Shown here: positions 16,548-25,626 of the stretch, one piece after another | How positions within the stretch are numbered: position 1 is the stretch's first letter | Layout of the letters: each line of letters starts with the position of its first letter | Source of the DNA: Chimaeribacter californicus | Lineage (GTDB): Bacteria; Pseudomonadota; Gammaproteobacteria; Enterobacterales; Enterobacteriaceae | DNA: 64,000 bases | Assembly: GCF_002858675.1 (NCBI RefSeq) | Contig: NZ_PJZF01000013.1 | Span: 62,001-126,000 of the forward strand | Direction: 5' to 3' | Made by a program: the position numbers and the translations under genes | The notes under the pieces: model-generated | What the model was told of the DNA's origin: nothing | Database searches by the model: none | Seen by the model: the letters and a program-made list of their open reading frames with translations, nothing else

Positions 16548-17612
16548 TCAGCCCTCAAGGAGCCACTCCTGAAAACGTTCGTTGACGGCGTCGTAGTTTT
16601 TCGACCACCACACTTCATCACGACGTTGCAGACCTTCGAGGTTTTTTGGATAGGTGGTAAGCAGTTCAGCCTTGCTCTGCTCGATTTTCTGCAAAGCATT
16701 GGCGTTGCTTGGGCCGTTACTGGTCATCGCGGAATAGACCGCCTGACGATCCGGATGCATACAGAAGCGCACAAACGCCTGCGCCTGTTTGAGCTTTGGC
16801 GTACCGGCAACAATCGACCAGCCATCCACGCTGTAGGTGCCTTGCCAGTCAATCTTCACCGGTGCCCCCGCCTTAATCGCGGCGATGGCGCGCGCATTCC
16901 AGGTGTCGGACATATCCACTTCGCCGCTCTGCAGCAATTGGGTGTTTTGCGCCCCGTTGGACCACCATACGGACACTGACTGGCGGATCTTGCTCATCGA
17001 CTTCATGGCACGTTCAATATCCAGCGGGTAGAGGTCTTTGGGTGCCACGCCATCGGCCAGCAGCGCCATCTCCAGCGTGCCGCTCGGCGAGCGGTACAGT
17101 GCGCGACGTCCGGGGAATTTCTCGGTATCCCAGTAATCTGCCCAGCCTTTCGGTGCTTCGCCTTTGAATCTGTCAGTACGGTAGGCCATCACCGTTCCCC
17201 ACACTGAGAAACCGAACCAGTTCCCGGTCAGCATGCCCGGCAAAATGTCTTTACTGTCAGTGATATCCAGCGGGGCGATGTAGTTTTTATCCTGCGTCAG
17301 GCGCTGTACGTTGTCCGGCGTGACCATGGCCAGATCCCAGATGTGCGAACCCGCATCTACCGCGACTTTGAACTGGGTCACCGGCTCGGATTCATGTGCC
17401 ACATTGGTGATACGGATGCCGGTCTCTTTCTCGAAAGGATCGTAAAAAGCGGCGCGCAACGCGGGCGCAATCGCCCCGCCGTTGTCGGCGATAATCAGGG
17501 TGTTGTCCGCCGAGAAGGCGCGGGGGATCCACAACGACGGCGCTGACAGCGCTGCCCCGGTCACGGCAACGGTTTTAATAAAATCTCGCCGGCTGGCGGG
17601 TTTCTTGAACAT
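16548..17612 (-). CDS. Periplasmic substrate-binding protein, PotD-like, with twin-arginine signal
   Basis: The 354-residue binding protein of the spermidine/putrescine-type (SBP family 8) group has the N-terminus PASRRDFIKTVAVTGAALSA, which carries a twin-arginine (SRRDFIK) Tat motif and hydrophobic core, so it is probably exported folded. Later motifs include WFGFSVWGTVMAYRTDRFKG, PKGWADYWDTEKFPGRRALY and GEVDMSDTWNARA, all typical of PotD/PotF relatives. It sits between the ATPase and the monooxygenase in one minus-strand unit. The ligand is unknown. Confidence 0.87.
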   Translation of the reverse strand: MFKKPASRRDFIKTVAVTGAALSAPSLWIPRAFSADNTLIIADNGGAIAPALRAAFYDPFEKETGIRITNVAHESEPVTQFKVAVDAGSHIWDLAMVTPDNVQRLTQDKNYIAPLDITDSKDILPGMLTGNWFGFSVWGTVMAYRTDRFKGEAPKGWADYWDTEKFPGRRALYRSPSGTLEMALLADGVAPKDLYPLDIERAMKSMSKIRQSVSVWWSNGAQNTQLLQSGEVDMSDTWNARAIAAIKAGAPVKIDWQGTYSVDGWSIVAGTPKLKQAQAFVRFCMHPDRQAVYSAMTSNGPSNANALQKIEQSKAELLTTYPKNLEGLQRRDEVWWSKNYDAVNERFQEWLLEG

Positions 17613-17678
17613 GACTCGTGACTCCGTATGCTGTTGAAAAAGTAGAGGGTCAAACGAAACGTGCTGGTATTGCAGGGG

Positions 17679-18770
17679 TTAGCCAGGGATAAGGCGGGCA
17701 TGTGAGGGCTGCCAGTGCAGGAACACGCGCTCACCTAACTGCCGCGGTGTGTTACCGGTGCTTTGCCGCGCCGTCATTAAGGCTCCGCTGGCAAGTTTGA
17801 TGAGCAAACGGGTTTCCGAGCCGACATAAATCGTCTCTACCACTTCGCCATGCAGGTAGCCGCTGTGCTCGGTGAGTTCGATATGCTCCGGGCGGATCAC
17901 CATAACCGCATGCTGATGATCACGCCCGGTGGGCGGCGCAGGCAGCGGCAGTTGTCCGTCCGGGCACATCAGGTGGCCGCCGGCGGTAATCTGGCCGCTG
18001 AGCTTATTCGAGATGCCGATGAAATCGGCGACAAAGGCGGTGCGGGGGCTTTCGTAGATCTCAACCGGGGTACCAATTTGCTCAATACGCCCGGCGTTCA
18101 TCAGGCAGACACGGTCGGAAAGCGCCAGCGCCTCTTCCTGATCGTGCGTCACAAAAATGATGGTGGCACCGGTTTCGCGGTGGATGCGTTTGATCTCCAC
18201 CTGCATGTTCTCGCGCAGCTGGCGATCCAGCGCCGAAAGGGATTCATCCATCAAAATCAGCGAGGGCTGATACACCAGGCAGCGCGCCAGGGCGACCCGC
18301 TGTTGTTGCCCGCCCGAGAGTTCACGCGGGAAACGGTGCCCGAAGCCGGCAAGCCCGACCATGTCCAGCGCGCGGGCCACTTGCGTACGGATTTCCGCTG
18401 CATTAACCCGGCGCATCTGCAGCGGGAACGCGATGTTTTCTTCCACGGTGAGGTGAGGAAAAAGTGCGTAGTTCTGGAACACCACGCCAATATCACGCTG
18501 GTGGGTAGGGGCCCAGGTTTTATTAATGCCATCAATGAACAGTTCACCCCCGCCCGGCTCTGTTAATCCGCAGATCAATTGCAACAGCGTGGTTTTACCG
18601 GAACCTGAAGGCCCCAGCAGCGTCAATAGTTCACCGGTATGCACGTTAAGATCGACCGGGTGTAAGGCCGTGGTTGCACCATATTTTTTCATTAACCCTT
18701 CGGTGCGCATTTTTATTTCAGGCACAACGGCAGATGAATGGGTTTCATCCTTATGAGAGAAATAAGGCAT
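17679..18770 (-). CDS. ABC transporter ATP-binding protein (PotA-like)
   Basis: This 363-residue ATPase has Walker A LGPSGSGKTTLL, Q-loop VVFQNYALFPHL, signature [15 protein letters not shown], Walker B LILMDESLSALD (Ser replaces the usual Pro) and the H-loop in FVTHDQEEALAL. A C-terminal TOBE domain follows (about 275-360). It energises uptake through the fused permease. It is the first gene of the unit, with GGAGTG before the ATG at 18770. The 540-bp leader upstream holds a hairpin and 19-bp tandem repeats. Confidence 0.9.
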   Translation of the reverse strand: MPYFSHKDETHSSAVVPEIKMRTEGLMKKYGATTALHPVDLNVHTGELLTLLGPSGSGKTTLLQLICGLTEPGGGELFIDGINKTWAPTHQRDIGVVFQNYALFPHLTVEENIAFPLQMRRVNAAEIRTQVARALDMVGLAGFGHRFPRELSGGQQQRVALARCLVYQPSLILMDESLSALDRQLRENMQVEIKRIHRETGATIIFVTHDQEEALALSDRVCLMNAGRIEQIGTPVEIYESPRTAFVADFIGISNKLSGQITAGGHLMCPDGQLPLPAPPTGRDHQHAVMVIRPEHIELTEHSGYLHGEVVETIYVGSETRLLIKLASGALMTARQSTGNTPRQLGERVFLHWQPSHARLIPG

Positions 18771-19049
18771 TTAGCACTCCTGGCGCAGGTGATGAAAAAT
18801 GTATTTATTACTTGCGAATGAAACTGACTACTTATAATTATCCTTACACCCAATCCTGAATTTTAATTTTGGGTTAACTATTGTTTTTTCCCTGAATTCA
18901 CTATGCATGCGCAACATTGGCGCTTGCAACAATTAAATATATTCTCTGACCCTCGGAAAAATCTATCCAATGATTTACGGTGGTTTTTCAAAAGGATGGG
19001 TGATTTTTGCGTATTAAAATAGGGCATATTTTAAAATATATGTGATTCA

Positions 19050-19067
19050 GGGGGATTATATTCCCCC
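19050..19067. promoter_or_regulatory. GGGGGA-TTATAT-TCCCCC inverted repeat
   Basis: Six-base perfect arms separated by six bases, with partly matching flanks (TCA on the left, TCTGA on the right). It could be a regulator-binding palindrome for the 18770 operon or the end of the 19314 operon transcript. No T run adjoins it. Confidence 0.4.
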
Positions 19068-19138
19068 TCTGATTAATCGCGATAAATAAACGTGCGCACT
19101 AAAAAAAGGCAATATGCGTTCTTTGATGATGCAGGGCA

Positions 19139-19200
19139 TGTCAACATAGTGCAGTCATGTCAACATAGTGCAGCTCTGTCAATGTAGTGCAGCCCTGTCA
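19139..19200. repeat. Tandem direct repeats of TGTCAACATAGTGCAG, 19-bp period
   Basis: Copies start at 19139, 19158 and 19177, the third with TG for CA in the middle. A fourth, truncated copy (TGTCA) starts at 19196. The constant 19-bp spacing puts them about two helical turns apart. They could be operator iterons for the operon starting at 18770 or a simple tandem duplication. Confidence 0.8.
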
Positions 19201-19313
19201 CGTGATAAGGAGAGTTAATAACGTGATGAAACTTGATTATAATACTTACTTATAATAGTGGTTACACTCTATTTATAATGCCCGGCGGCGTTAATAAGCA
19301 GTGCATCCGGCAG

Positions 19314-20393
19314 TTACGACAGCCGCTTGCCGCTCTCTTTATCAAACAGATGCAAATGCGTGACATCAATGGCTAATGCCAGGGGATCGCCCGGCTGAGC
19401 CGTAATACGCCCGGCGAACTGCACATGCAACGGCAAGCCCTGCCAGTCAAGATGCAGTAAGCTGGATTCACCGGTTATCTCAACAATTTTCACCGTGGTC
19501 TGTAAGGCGGGCGCATCGGCCAGAGCAAAATGGTGAGGGCGGATGCCCACTGACACGGACTTATTTCCCTGACGTGCAGCGGCGTCATGCCACGCCTCCG
19601 GCAGCGGTAAACAATACCCGCCAATCACCACGCTCCGGATGCCGTTCTGCTCCGTCAGCGTGCCTTCGAGCAGGTTCATCGGGGGAGAGCCAATAAAACG
19701 GGCGACGAAGGTATCGACAGGGCGATCGTAAATCTCTAACGGACTGCCCTGTTGAACAATCACCCCTTCGCGCATCACCACAATCTGGTCGGCCAGGGTC
19801 ATCGCTTCCACCTGGTCATGGGTAACGTACACCATGGTCGTTTTGAACCGCTGGTGAAGGGATTTGATCTCCGCCCGCAACTCCATGCGCAATTGCGCAT
19901 CCAGGTTAGAAAGCGGCTCATCGAACAGGAAAACCTTAGGGTTTCTCACCATGGCCCGGCCCATCGCCACGCGCTGACGCTGGCCGCCGGATAACGCGCG
20001 GGGATAACGGCCCAGCAATTTATCTATCCCGAGAATGCCCGCAATACGCGTGATTTTGCTTTGTTGCTCCTCGCGCTTAATTTTTTTGGCCTGCATATGA
20101 AATGCCAGGTTTTCGGCCACGGTGAGGTGGGGGTAGAGCGCGTAACTTTGGAATACCATGGCGATATCACGGTCGGCAGGATCGCGATCGTTGATCTGCT
20201 GGTTATCCATCAGAATGGCCCCGTCAGTGACGCTGTCTAACCCTGCCAGCAACCTGAGCAGGGTGGACTTCCCGCAGCCGGACGGGCCAACGAGCACCGT
20301 AAAGCTCCCGTCAGGGATGGTCAGATCGAGCGGCTGCAACACCACATTTTTGCCATAACGGCGTGAAACTTTTACCAGTTCAACTCTTGCCAT
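19314..20393 (-). CDS. Sugar ABC transporter ATP-binding protein (UgpC/MsmK-like)
   Basis: The 359-residue ATPase of the carbohydrate (CUT1) group has Walker A VGPSGCGKSTLLR, AMVFQSYALYPHL, ALSGGQRQRVAMGRAM, Walker B VFLFDEPLSNLD and YVTHDQVEAMTLAD, then a MalK-like OB/TOBE C-terminal domain with GIRPHHF. ATG 20393 gives the canonical start MARVELVKVSRRYG and has GGGGAA about ten bases upstream; a longer open frame upstream lies over the preceding gene. Last gene of the 19.3-25.4 kb operon. Confidence 0.9.
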   Translation of the reverse strand: MARVELVKVSRRYGKNVVLQPLDLTIPDGSFTVLVGPSGCGKSTLLRLLAGLDSVTDGAILMDNQQINDRDPADRDIAMVFQSYALYPHLTVAENLAFHMQAKKIKREEQQSKITRIAGILGIDKLLGRYPRALSGGQRQRVAMGRAMVRNPKVFLFDEPLSNLDAQLRMELRAEIKSLHQRFKTTMVYVTHDQVEAMTLADQIVVMREGVIVQQGSPLEIYDRPVDTFVARFIGSPPMNLLEGTLTEQNGIRSVVIGGYCLPLPEAWHDAAARQGNKSVSVGIRPHHFALADAPALQTTVKIVEITGESSLLHLDWQGLPLHVQFAGRITAQPGDPLALAIDVTHLHLFDKESGKRLS

Positions 20394-20418
20394 AATCATT
20401 GTTCCCCAAAATGTCGCG

Positions 20419-21258
20419 CTAACCTTTGCTGCCGCCGCTGGCCAGCCCACTGACCAACGATTTTTGTAACCAGATGGCGATGAGGAGCGGCGGTAATGAA
20501 GCCAGGATCCCCACTGCCGCAATCAACCCATCATCCGTGGCTCGCCCGGCGGTGAATCCGGCAATGGTCACCGGCAGCGTTTGTGCCGTGATATTGCTGG
20601 TATACAACAGGGCATAGAAAAACTCGTCCCAGGCCATCAGCCAGCCGAACAGGGCCGACGCGCCCAGCACGGGTTTCGCCAGCGGCAGGGTGATGCGCAG
20701 CAACACCTGCCAGAAACGCAGGCCATCCAGCCGTGCCGCCTGCTCTATGTCCTGCGGCAAGGTGTCAAACTGGTTCTTCAACATCCAGGTCAGGAACGGG
20801 AGTATCAGCGAGCAATACACCAGAATCAGGCCGATATGGGTGTTAAGCAGGTTCAGCTGTTGCAACACAAAGTAGAGCGGGAGCACGAAGGCGACCGGCG
20901 GCACCATGTAAATCGCCAGACAGGTGAACAACCAGCCATCGCGGCCGCGATAACGGGAAAAACTGAACGCCGCAGGCACCGCCAGCAGCAGCGACACCGC
21001 GGTTGCACCACAGGCCACCAGCAAACTGTTGAGCAAAGCCTTTAAGAACAGCTGGCCCGGCTGACCGGGTGCCAGGGATAACAGGCTGACATAGCGGGAA
21101 AAATCCCAGTGCTGCGGCAGCCACCTGAGGGGGATGCGGGTCAGGTCAGCGGTTGAGCTGACGCTCATTAAAAACAGCCAGGCCATCGGTGCAAGGATAG
21201 TGAGCGCAATGAATAACGCGGCCGCATAGCGCAAAACAGTGTGAATGTTACGTTTCAC
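20419..21258 (-). CDS. Carbohydrate ABC transporter permease (MalG-like)
   Basis: At 279 residues with six predicted membrane segments, it is the CUT1 inner-membrane subunit of the MalG type. The coupling EAA motif is EQAARLDGLRFWQVLLRITL, after LPFLTWMLKNQFDTLPQDI. It overlaps the upstream permease gene by 11 bases and is followed after 25 bases by the ATPase gene, so the three are translationally linked. Confidence 0.9.
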   Translation of the reverse strand: MKRNIHTVLRYAAALFIALTILAPMAWLFLMSVSSTADLTRIPLRWLPQHWDFSRYVSLLSLAPGQPGQLFLKALLNSLLVACGATAVSLLLAVPAAFSFSRYRGRDGWLFTCLAIYMVPPVAFVLPLYFVLQQLNLLNTHIGLILVYCSLILPFLTWMLKNQFDTLPQDIEQAARLDGLRFWQVLLRITLPLAKPVLGASALFGWLMAWDEFFYALLYTSNITAQTLPVTIAGFTAGRATDDGLIAAVGILASLPPLLIAIWLQKSLVSGLASGGSKG

Positions 21259-22156
21259 TGGCGTTACTCCGCTGGCGTTGACGCAGCAGCATCAACATGT
21301 AAAGGGCGATCAGCACGCTGCACATCAGCGTCATCAGGATGGCGTACGCCGCCCCGCTGCCCGCACGCAAATAACTGAATGACTCCTGATAGACGAAGAA
21401 ACTCAGCGTCTTGGTGCTGTCCACCGGGCCGCCGCGCGTCATGACATAAATGATGTCGAACACTTTAAAGGCGTCGATGGTGCGTAACACCAGGGCCACA
21501 CTGAGCGGCCCGGCAATCGCGGGCAGGGTGATTGCCCGGAATCGCCGCATCGGGGAGGCCCCATCAAGCCGGGCCGCCTCATAAAGGTCTTCGGGAATGG
21601 ATTGCATCGCCGCCAGCACCAGCAAGGTGATCAAGGGATAGTTCTTCCAGATATCCGCCAGCATGACCGCGTTGAGCGCAGAGTCGGGCGTACCCAGCCA
21701 GCTGCGGTAATGATCCAGTATCCCCAGCTGCGTCAGCAGCGCATTGATACTGCCGTAATCGGGGTTGAAATTGAGCCGCCACATCATCGCATTGACGATG
21801 GTCGGCAGCGCCCACGGCAGGATCACCAGCACGCGCAGGATATTGCGGCCATAAAACCGCTGGTTGAGCAGCAGCGCGACCAACACCCCGATGACGCCTT
21901 CAATCAGTACCGACACCACGGTGAAATATAACGTCCTGCCCACCGAGGCCAGGAAATCGGGATCGGTCAGGGCGAAAAGATAGTTATCGATGCCGACCGG
22001 GTTGACACTTTCAGCGCCGGCGATCAGCGCGGCATCCGTAAAGCTGAGCCATATCGTGCGGAGCAATGGCCAGCCGGTAAGCAGAAACATCATCACCAGC
22101 ATGGGTGCCAGCAGCACCCATGCCTGACGATGCTCACGTTGTTGCAAACTGAGCAT
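21248..22156 (-). CDS. Sugar ABC transporter permease (MalF-like)
   Basis: The 302-residue permease has an N-terminal segment typical of CUT1 MalF-type proteins (APMLVMMFLLTGWPLLRTIW), several membrane spans, and the coupling loop EDLYEAARLDGASPMRRFRA. It pairs with the 20419-21258 permease. The gap to the binding-protein gene is nine bases. Confidence 0.9.
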   Translation of the reverse strand: MLSLQQREHRQAWVLLAPMLVMMFLLTGWPLLRTIWLSFTDAALIAGAESVNPVGIDNYLFALTDPDFLASVGRTLYFTVVSVLIEGVIGVLVALLLNQRFYGRNILRVLVILPWALPTIVNAMMWRLNFNPDYGSINALLTQLGILDHYRSWLGTPDSALNAVMLADIWKNYPLITLLVLAAMQSIPEDLYEAARLDGASPMRRFRAITLPAIAGPLSVALVLRTIDAFKVFDIIYVMTRGGPVDSTKTLSFFVYQESFSYLRAGSGAAYAILMTLMCSVLIALYMLMLLRQRQRSNASET

Positions 22157-22165
22157 GAACTTTCC

Positions 22166-23407
22166 TTACCGCAGGCGTGCCGCGCTTTTTGTCATTTCCT
22201 GCATCCCCGCTTCCGGCGTTGTCTGCCCCATCAGGATCTGCTGGAGACGCTGTTGCAGCATATTCGACAGCTGTGAGTAAGCGGGAATAATCGGGCGCAT
22301 CAACATCACGTTGAGCGCCTTGTCTGCCGCATCAATCAAGGCTTCCTGGCCCTGGCGCACCGCCGGATCCTGATAGGATGATTTCCAGATAGGCAAGCTC
22401 AGGCGGGCATAGTTATTCTGGACGGGTTGTGAGGTCAGATAGGTAATATAATTCCAGGCTTGCTCAGGGTGGGCGCTGGCCTGCGTTACGCCCAGGCCCA
22501 TGGAGCCGTTCATGGAGGCCACGTCCCCCGGTGATTCGCCGGGTGCCGGCATAATGCCGATGTCACCGGCGACCTTGCTCTGTTTAGGATCGTTGGCAAG
22601 GTTGTACATATAGGTCCAGTTAAGGGCAAAGGCGGCATCGCCGTTGGAGAACACCTTGCGGACATCCTCTTCCAGATACTCATTGGAGTTAGGGTTGGTC
22701 ACCCCTTTATCCAGCGACGCTTTCATAAAGGTCACGGCTTTCAGTGCGCCCGGCGAGGTAAAGGTCAGCTTGCCATCCTGATAAAACCCGCCCTTAAACG
22801 CAGAAACCATGGTCGTGTAATCACAAATCAACGCTTCCGCCTGTGACCAGCTCCAGACAAGGGGGTACTTAACAATGCCTTTCTGCTTCAGGATCGCCGA
22901 GTCTTCTATCACCTGCGCCCAGCTGGTGGGCGGTGTGGTAATACCCGCTTTTGCCAGCATGGCTTTGTTGTAATAAAGATATTTGGTATCAAGGATCCAC
23001 GGCATCCCGTACTGTTTGTCTTTCCAGGTCACCGTATTGAGCGCCCCGGTGAATATTTTGCTCTTAATCTCCGGCGTAAAGTCTGCAGAGACATCTTTCA
23101 ACATATTGAAGCGGCTGAATTCTGCCGGCCACATATCATCGAATAACACCACATCATAGCCATGGCTCCCCGCGCCCCGGGCGGCAACAATCTTGTCGTG
23201 CAGTGCCTCGTAAGGCACAAATTCCAGGTTTATGTGCACGTCTGGGTGCTGCTTCTCGTAATCAGCGGTCATCGCGCGGATATCGCTCTCACTGTACGCA
23301 GACTGTGACATAAAGAGTGCGCTGAGCTCCGTTTTGGCGCTGGCATAGCCGGAAATCAGCAGTGCGGCCAGACATCCGCTGAACTGCAGGGTGACGCGTC
23401 TTTTCAT
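22166..23407 (-). CDS. Sugar-binding extracellular solute-binding protein (SBP family 1)
   Basis: The 413-residue periplasmic binding protein belongs to the maltose/maltodextrin-like family. Signal peptide: MKRRVTLQFSGCLAALLISG then YASA-K. Mature motifs include YEKQHPDVHINLEFVPYEAL, YDVVLFDDMWPAEF, YGMPWILDTKYLYYNKAML and SNGDAAFALNWTYM. ATG 23407 is preferred over an upstream in-frame start because the signal peptide begins there and GGAGAG lies eight bases before. It determines the substrate of the importer, which cannot be read from sequence; a sugar or amino sugar is expected. Confidence 0.9.
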   Translation of the reverse strand: MKRRVTLQFSGCLAALLISGYASAKTELSALFMSQSAYSESDIRAMTADYEKQHPDVHINLEFVPYEALHDKIVAARGAGSHGYDVVLFDDMWPAEFSRFNMLKDVSADFTPEIKSKIFTGALNTVTWKDKQYGMPWILDTKYLYYNKAMLAKAGITTPPTSWAQVIEDSAILKQKGIVKYPLVWSWSQAEALICDYTTMVSAFKGGFYQDGKLTFTSPGALKAVTFMKASLDKGVTNPNSNEYLEEDVRKVFSNGDAAFALNWTYMYNLANDPKQSKVAGDIGIMPAPGESPGDVASMNGSMGLGVTQASAHPEQAWNYITYLTSQPVQNNYARLSLPIWKSSYQDPAVRQGQEALIDAADKALNVMLMRPIIPAYSQLSNMLQQRLQQILMGQTTPEAGMQEMTKSAARLR

Positions 23408-23491
23408 TCTGACTCTCCAAATACAGGTGAAGTAGTGGCCGGTGAAGAGGAACTTCATCAGCCCTGGCCGCACGATGACGTGCAATAAAGG

Positions 23492-24424
23492 TTACGGATG
23501 AGGAAGCCTGATCGTCGGCAGTAACGCCGCGCCCAGTGCGCCCGCCACATCGCCGAGGGAAGACGACATAATGTTTTCCGGCAGGCGGTAGCCGGGTGCC
23601 CTTTGCAGGGCGGCGTCTAAGCCGTGGCTAAACAGCGGTAACAGCGCAGCGGCACTTCCGCTTAATACCGTGAGATCGGGCCCATAGAGCGTCAGCAGGG
23701 TAGACAGCCCGCGGCCGACGCGTTCGCCATACTCGTGCAACAGCGCGGCGATGCGCGGCTCCGTTGCCGATTTTTCTTTCAATACCTCAACCGTCAGCTG
23801 GGGCCAGTCGAGCGCCGGCATCACCTGCCGCAACGCCTCTTGCAGCCAGCTGCGTGATGCCTCCTGTTCCCAGCAACCCGTCACGCCGCAGTAACAACGC
23901 TGCCCGTTGCCTGACACCGGGATATGCCCCGCTTCAGGATGGCGGTCATCAGCGGTACGGAAGGGGTGCCCGTTGTCCAGCAGTGCAACGCCGATGCCGG
24001 TACCGAGCGTGACCATCAACATGCGCTTGCTCCCCACCCCAGCACCGGCGTGATACTCCCCTAATGCCGCGACCACCGCATCGTTATCAATGGCTGCGGG
24101 CACATTGAGGCGCTGCTGCATCTCGTCGAGTAAGGGGAAAAAAGAGAAACAGGCGAGCGTGTCATCATTTTCAATCACGCCGCTGCGGTTATTAACCGGC
24201 CCGCTTGCGCCAATCCCCAGCGACACGATCTGCCCATCCGCCGGGCAAAGTTGCTGTAACCGGTTTACCAGCTCACCGCTGCGTTGGGTTTTGGGTAACG
24301 CCTCAAACGATGCCGTAGGCAGCGTCAGGCCAGCCACTTCACGCAGCCCCTCCAGCAGAATAAGCCGGGTGCCGGTGCCCCCCATATCAATGCCGGCGCG
24401 CAGCAGGCGAACTGGCGTAGTCAT
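23492..24424 (-). CDS. ROK-family sugar kinase
   Basis: This 310-residue ROK protein phosphorylates a hexose or amino sugar with ATP. The phosphate loop GIDMGGTGTRLILLEG (11-26), the catalytic Asp in AAIDNDAVVAALGE, the GTGIGVALL motif and the zinc site GHIPVSGNGQRCYCGVTGC are intact, so it should be active and is not a repressor (no DNA-binding N-terminus). It overlaps the SIS gene by four bases. Kinase plus isomerase suggests the imported sugar is phosphorylated and then isomerised or deaminated. Confidence 0.88.
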   Translation of the reverse strand: MTTPVRLLRAGIDMGGTGTRLILLEGLREVAGLTLPTASFEALPKTQRSGELVNRLQQLCPADGQIVSLGIGASGPVNNRSGVIENDDTLACFSFFPLLDEMQQRLNVPAAIDNDAVVAALGEYHAGAGVGSKRMLMVTLGTGIGVALLDNGHPFRTADDRHPEAGHIPVSGNGQRCYCGVTGCWEQEASRSWLQEALRQVMPALDWPQLTVEVLKEKSATEPRIAALLHEYGERVGRGLSTLLTLYGPDLTVLSGSAAALLPLFSHGLDAALQRAPGYRLPENIMSSSLGDVAGALGAALLPTIRLPHP

Positions 24425-25440
24425 AGGGTTACCGTGATTTTTTTGCCGAAAAGAAACTCTCCCGGCACCATGCCGTTACCCCTGGCCAACACAACGGTCA
24501 GTTGCTGGACATACAGCATGGCGTAGAGTAACCGCACCAGCTCATCATCGTCAGGCGTCGGCAGCAGTTCACTACCGGCGTAAGCGTGGGGGCCAACGGA
24601 AATGACCTGCGTGCCGTTACGTTGCAAATCTTCTGCCAACTGAATTAACGTCGGCTCGCTGCCGTCACCAAACAGCAACGCCGTCATCTGTTCGCCGGAG
24701 GTCTCCATCGGGCCATGCCGGAACTCGCCGCCAATAAACCCTTCCGCACTGACTTTTGAGGACTCCTTGGTAATCAACGCCCCGGTCATCGCGGTGGCTG
24801 CATCGGCACCGATACCAATCATCGTTAATTTGGGTTGGGTACGAAGGAAGAAGCCGTCAGCAACCGGCTTGATGAGCGGTGGGTGTGCCAGCCACTCAGC
24901 GATGGGTGTGAGATGTGACGCCAGTTTATCCACCAGGGGTTGATCGCGCTCACCGGACAAAATGGCCAGGATGCGATAGGCGGCAACCAGCGTATTGAGG
25001 TAACTTTTGGCGCTGACCGTCGCTTCATCGCCACTGCGCAACTCCACCAGAATATCGGCCCGCTTAGCCAGTATGCTGTTGATATCATTGGTCACGGCAA
25101 TCAGCGTGCGCGGTGTGGTGATGATATCGAGCAGTTTTACCACCTCCCCGCTCATGCCCGATTGCGAAGTCACCCACAGGAGGCTGTCAGCGGTGATCAA
25201 ATCGGGCATATCGAGCAGGCGACCGGCATCAATGCGCCAGACCGGCAAACCCCGGGCAATCAGTGCCCGTTCAACCGGGATCAGCGCATAGTCCGAGGAG
25301 CCCATCCCGGCCAGGATGATCCGGTCATACTGCTGTAAATCCAGGTCATGAAGTTCAGCAGGGAGCGTGTAGTTCAGCTGCTCGCGCAGGGCGTCGGGTT
25401 GCTGAAGAATATCTTTCTCATAAGCACTAAGAACGGACAT
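24421..25440 (-). CDS. SIS-domain phosphosugar isomerase (GlmS isomerase-like)
   Basis: The 339-residue protein has two SIS domains. Motifs: IILAGMGSSDYALIPVERAL, VTSQSGMSGEVVKLLDI, and SAEGFIGGEFRHGPMETSGE, which matches the GlmS/AgaS/FrlB isomerase loop. Likely action is isomerisation or deglycation/deamination of a phosphorylated amino sugar or fructosamine-type compound. It is the first gene of the operon, and the ATG at 25440 is followed upstream by the operator region shared with the DeoR gene. Confidence 0.88.
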   Translation of the reverse strand: MSVLSAYEKDILQQPDALREQLNYTLPAELHDLDLQQYDRIILAGMGSSDYALIPVERALIARGLPVWRIDAGRLLDMPDLITADSLLWVTSQSGMSGEVVKLLDIITTPRTLIAVTNDINSILAKRADILVELRSGDEATVSAKSYLNTLVAAYRILAILSGERDQPLVDKLASHLTPIAEWLAHPPLIKPVADGFFLRTQPKLTMIGIGADAATAMTGALITKESSKVSAEGFIGGEFRHGPMETSGEQMTALLFGDGSEPTLIQLAEDLQRNGTQVISVGPHAYAGSELLPTPDDDELVRLLYAMLYVQQLTVVLARGNGMVPGEFLFGKKITVTL

Positions 25441-25478
25441 GGGTCATTCCTGATTGATGAAATATGCTTCAACATACA

Positions 25479-25496
25479 CTGCACGAATTTGTGCAG
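25479..25496. promoter_or_regulatory. Operator palindrome CTGCAC-N6-GTGCAG for the sugar operon
   Basis: CTGCACGAATTTGTGCAG has perfect six-base arms. It sits about 40 bases upstream of the SIS gene start, in the gap shared with the DeoR-type regulator. A related sequence lies near that regulator at 25594-25610. Confidence 0.7.
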
Positions 25497-25593
25497 TCAA
25501 TGCATGGTTTCATTCAAAAAACTTATGACAGCGAAAATAAGCGCGGCATGGCTGCACGCTTTTAGTGACTTTTGAGCGAAAAAAGGGATACTA

Positions 25594-25610
25594 TGCACAC
25601 ATTCGTGTAT
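25594..25610. promoter_or_regulatory. Second operator-like site near the DeoR-type gene
   Basis: TGCACACATTCGTGTAT, read on the minus strand, gives ACACGAATGTGTGC, close to GCACGAATTTGTGC of the first site. It lies 17-33 bases before the regulator start, suggesting autoregulation. Confidence 0.6.
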
Positions 25611-25626
25611 TAAATGGAGTTGACAG

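Larger units (their letters stand above)
18771..19313. other. 543-bp AT-rich intergenic region upstream of the monooxygenase/transport operon
   Basis: No coding frame is convincing here. The region is AT-rich and contains a GGGGGA/TCCCCC hairpin (19050-19067) and a tandem 19-bp repeat (19139-19200). It also has AT-rich hexamers around 19220-19280 (TTATAAT three times, as in ACTTATAATAG). It is the only control region for the minus-strand genes 12115-18770, since the gene to the right (19314) is transcribed towards it. Confidence 0.6.

Noticed and set aside
17850-18566. 238-codon plus-strand frame over the PotA-like ATPase
   Set aside because: Opposite strand carries a complete ATPase with all motifs; this frame has none.
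19139-19200. Possible CRISPR array
   Set aside because: Repeats are 16 bases with only three-base gaps, without unique spacers or cas genes.
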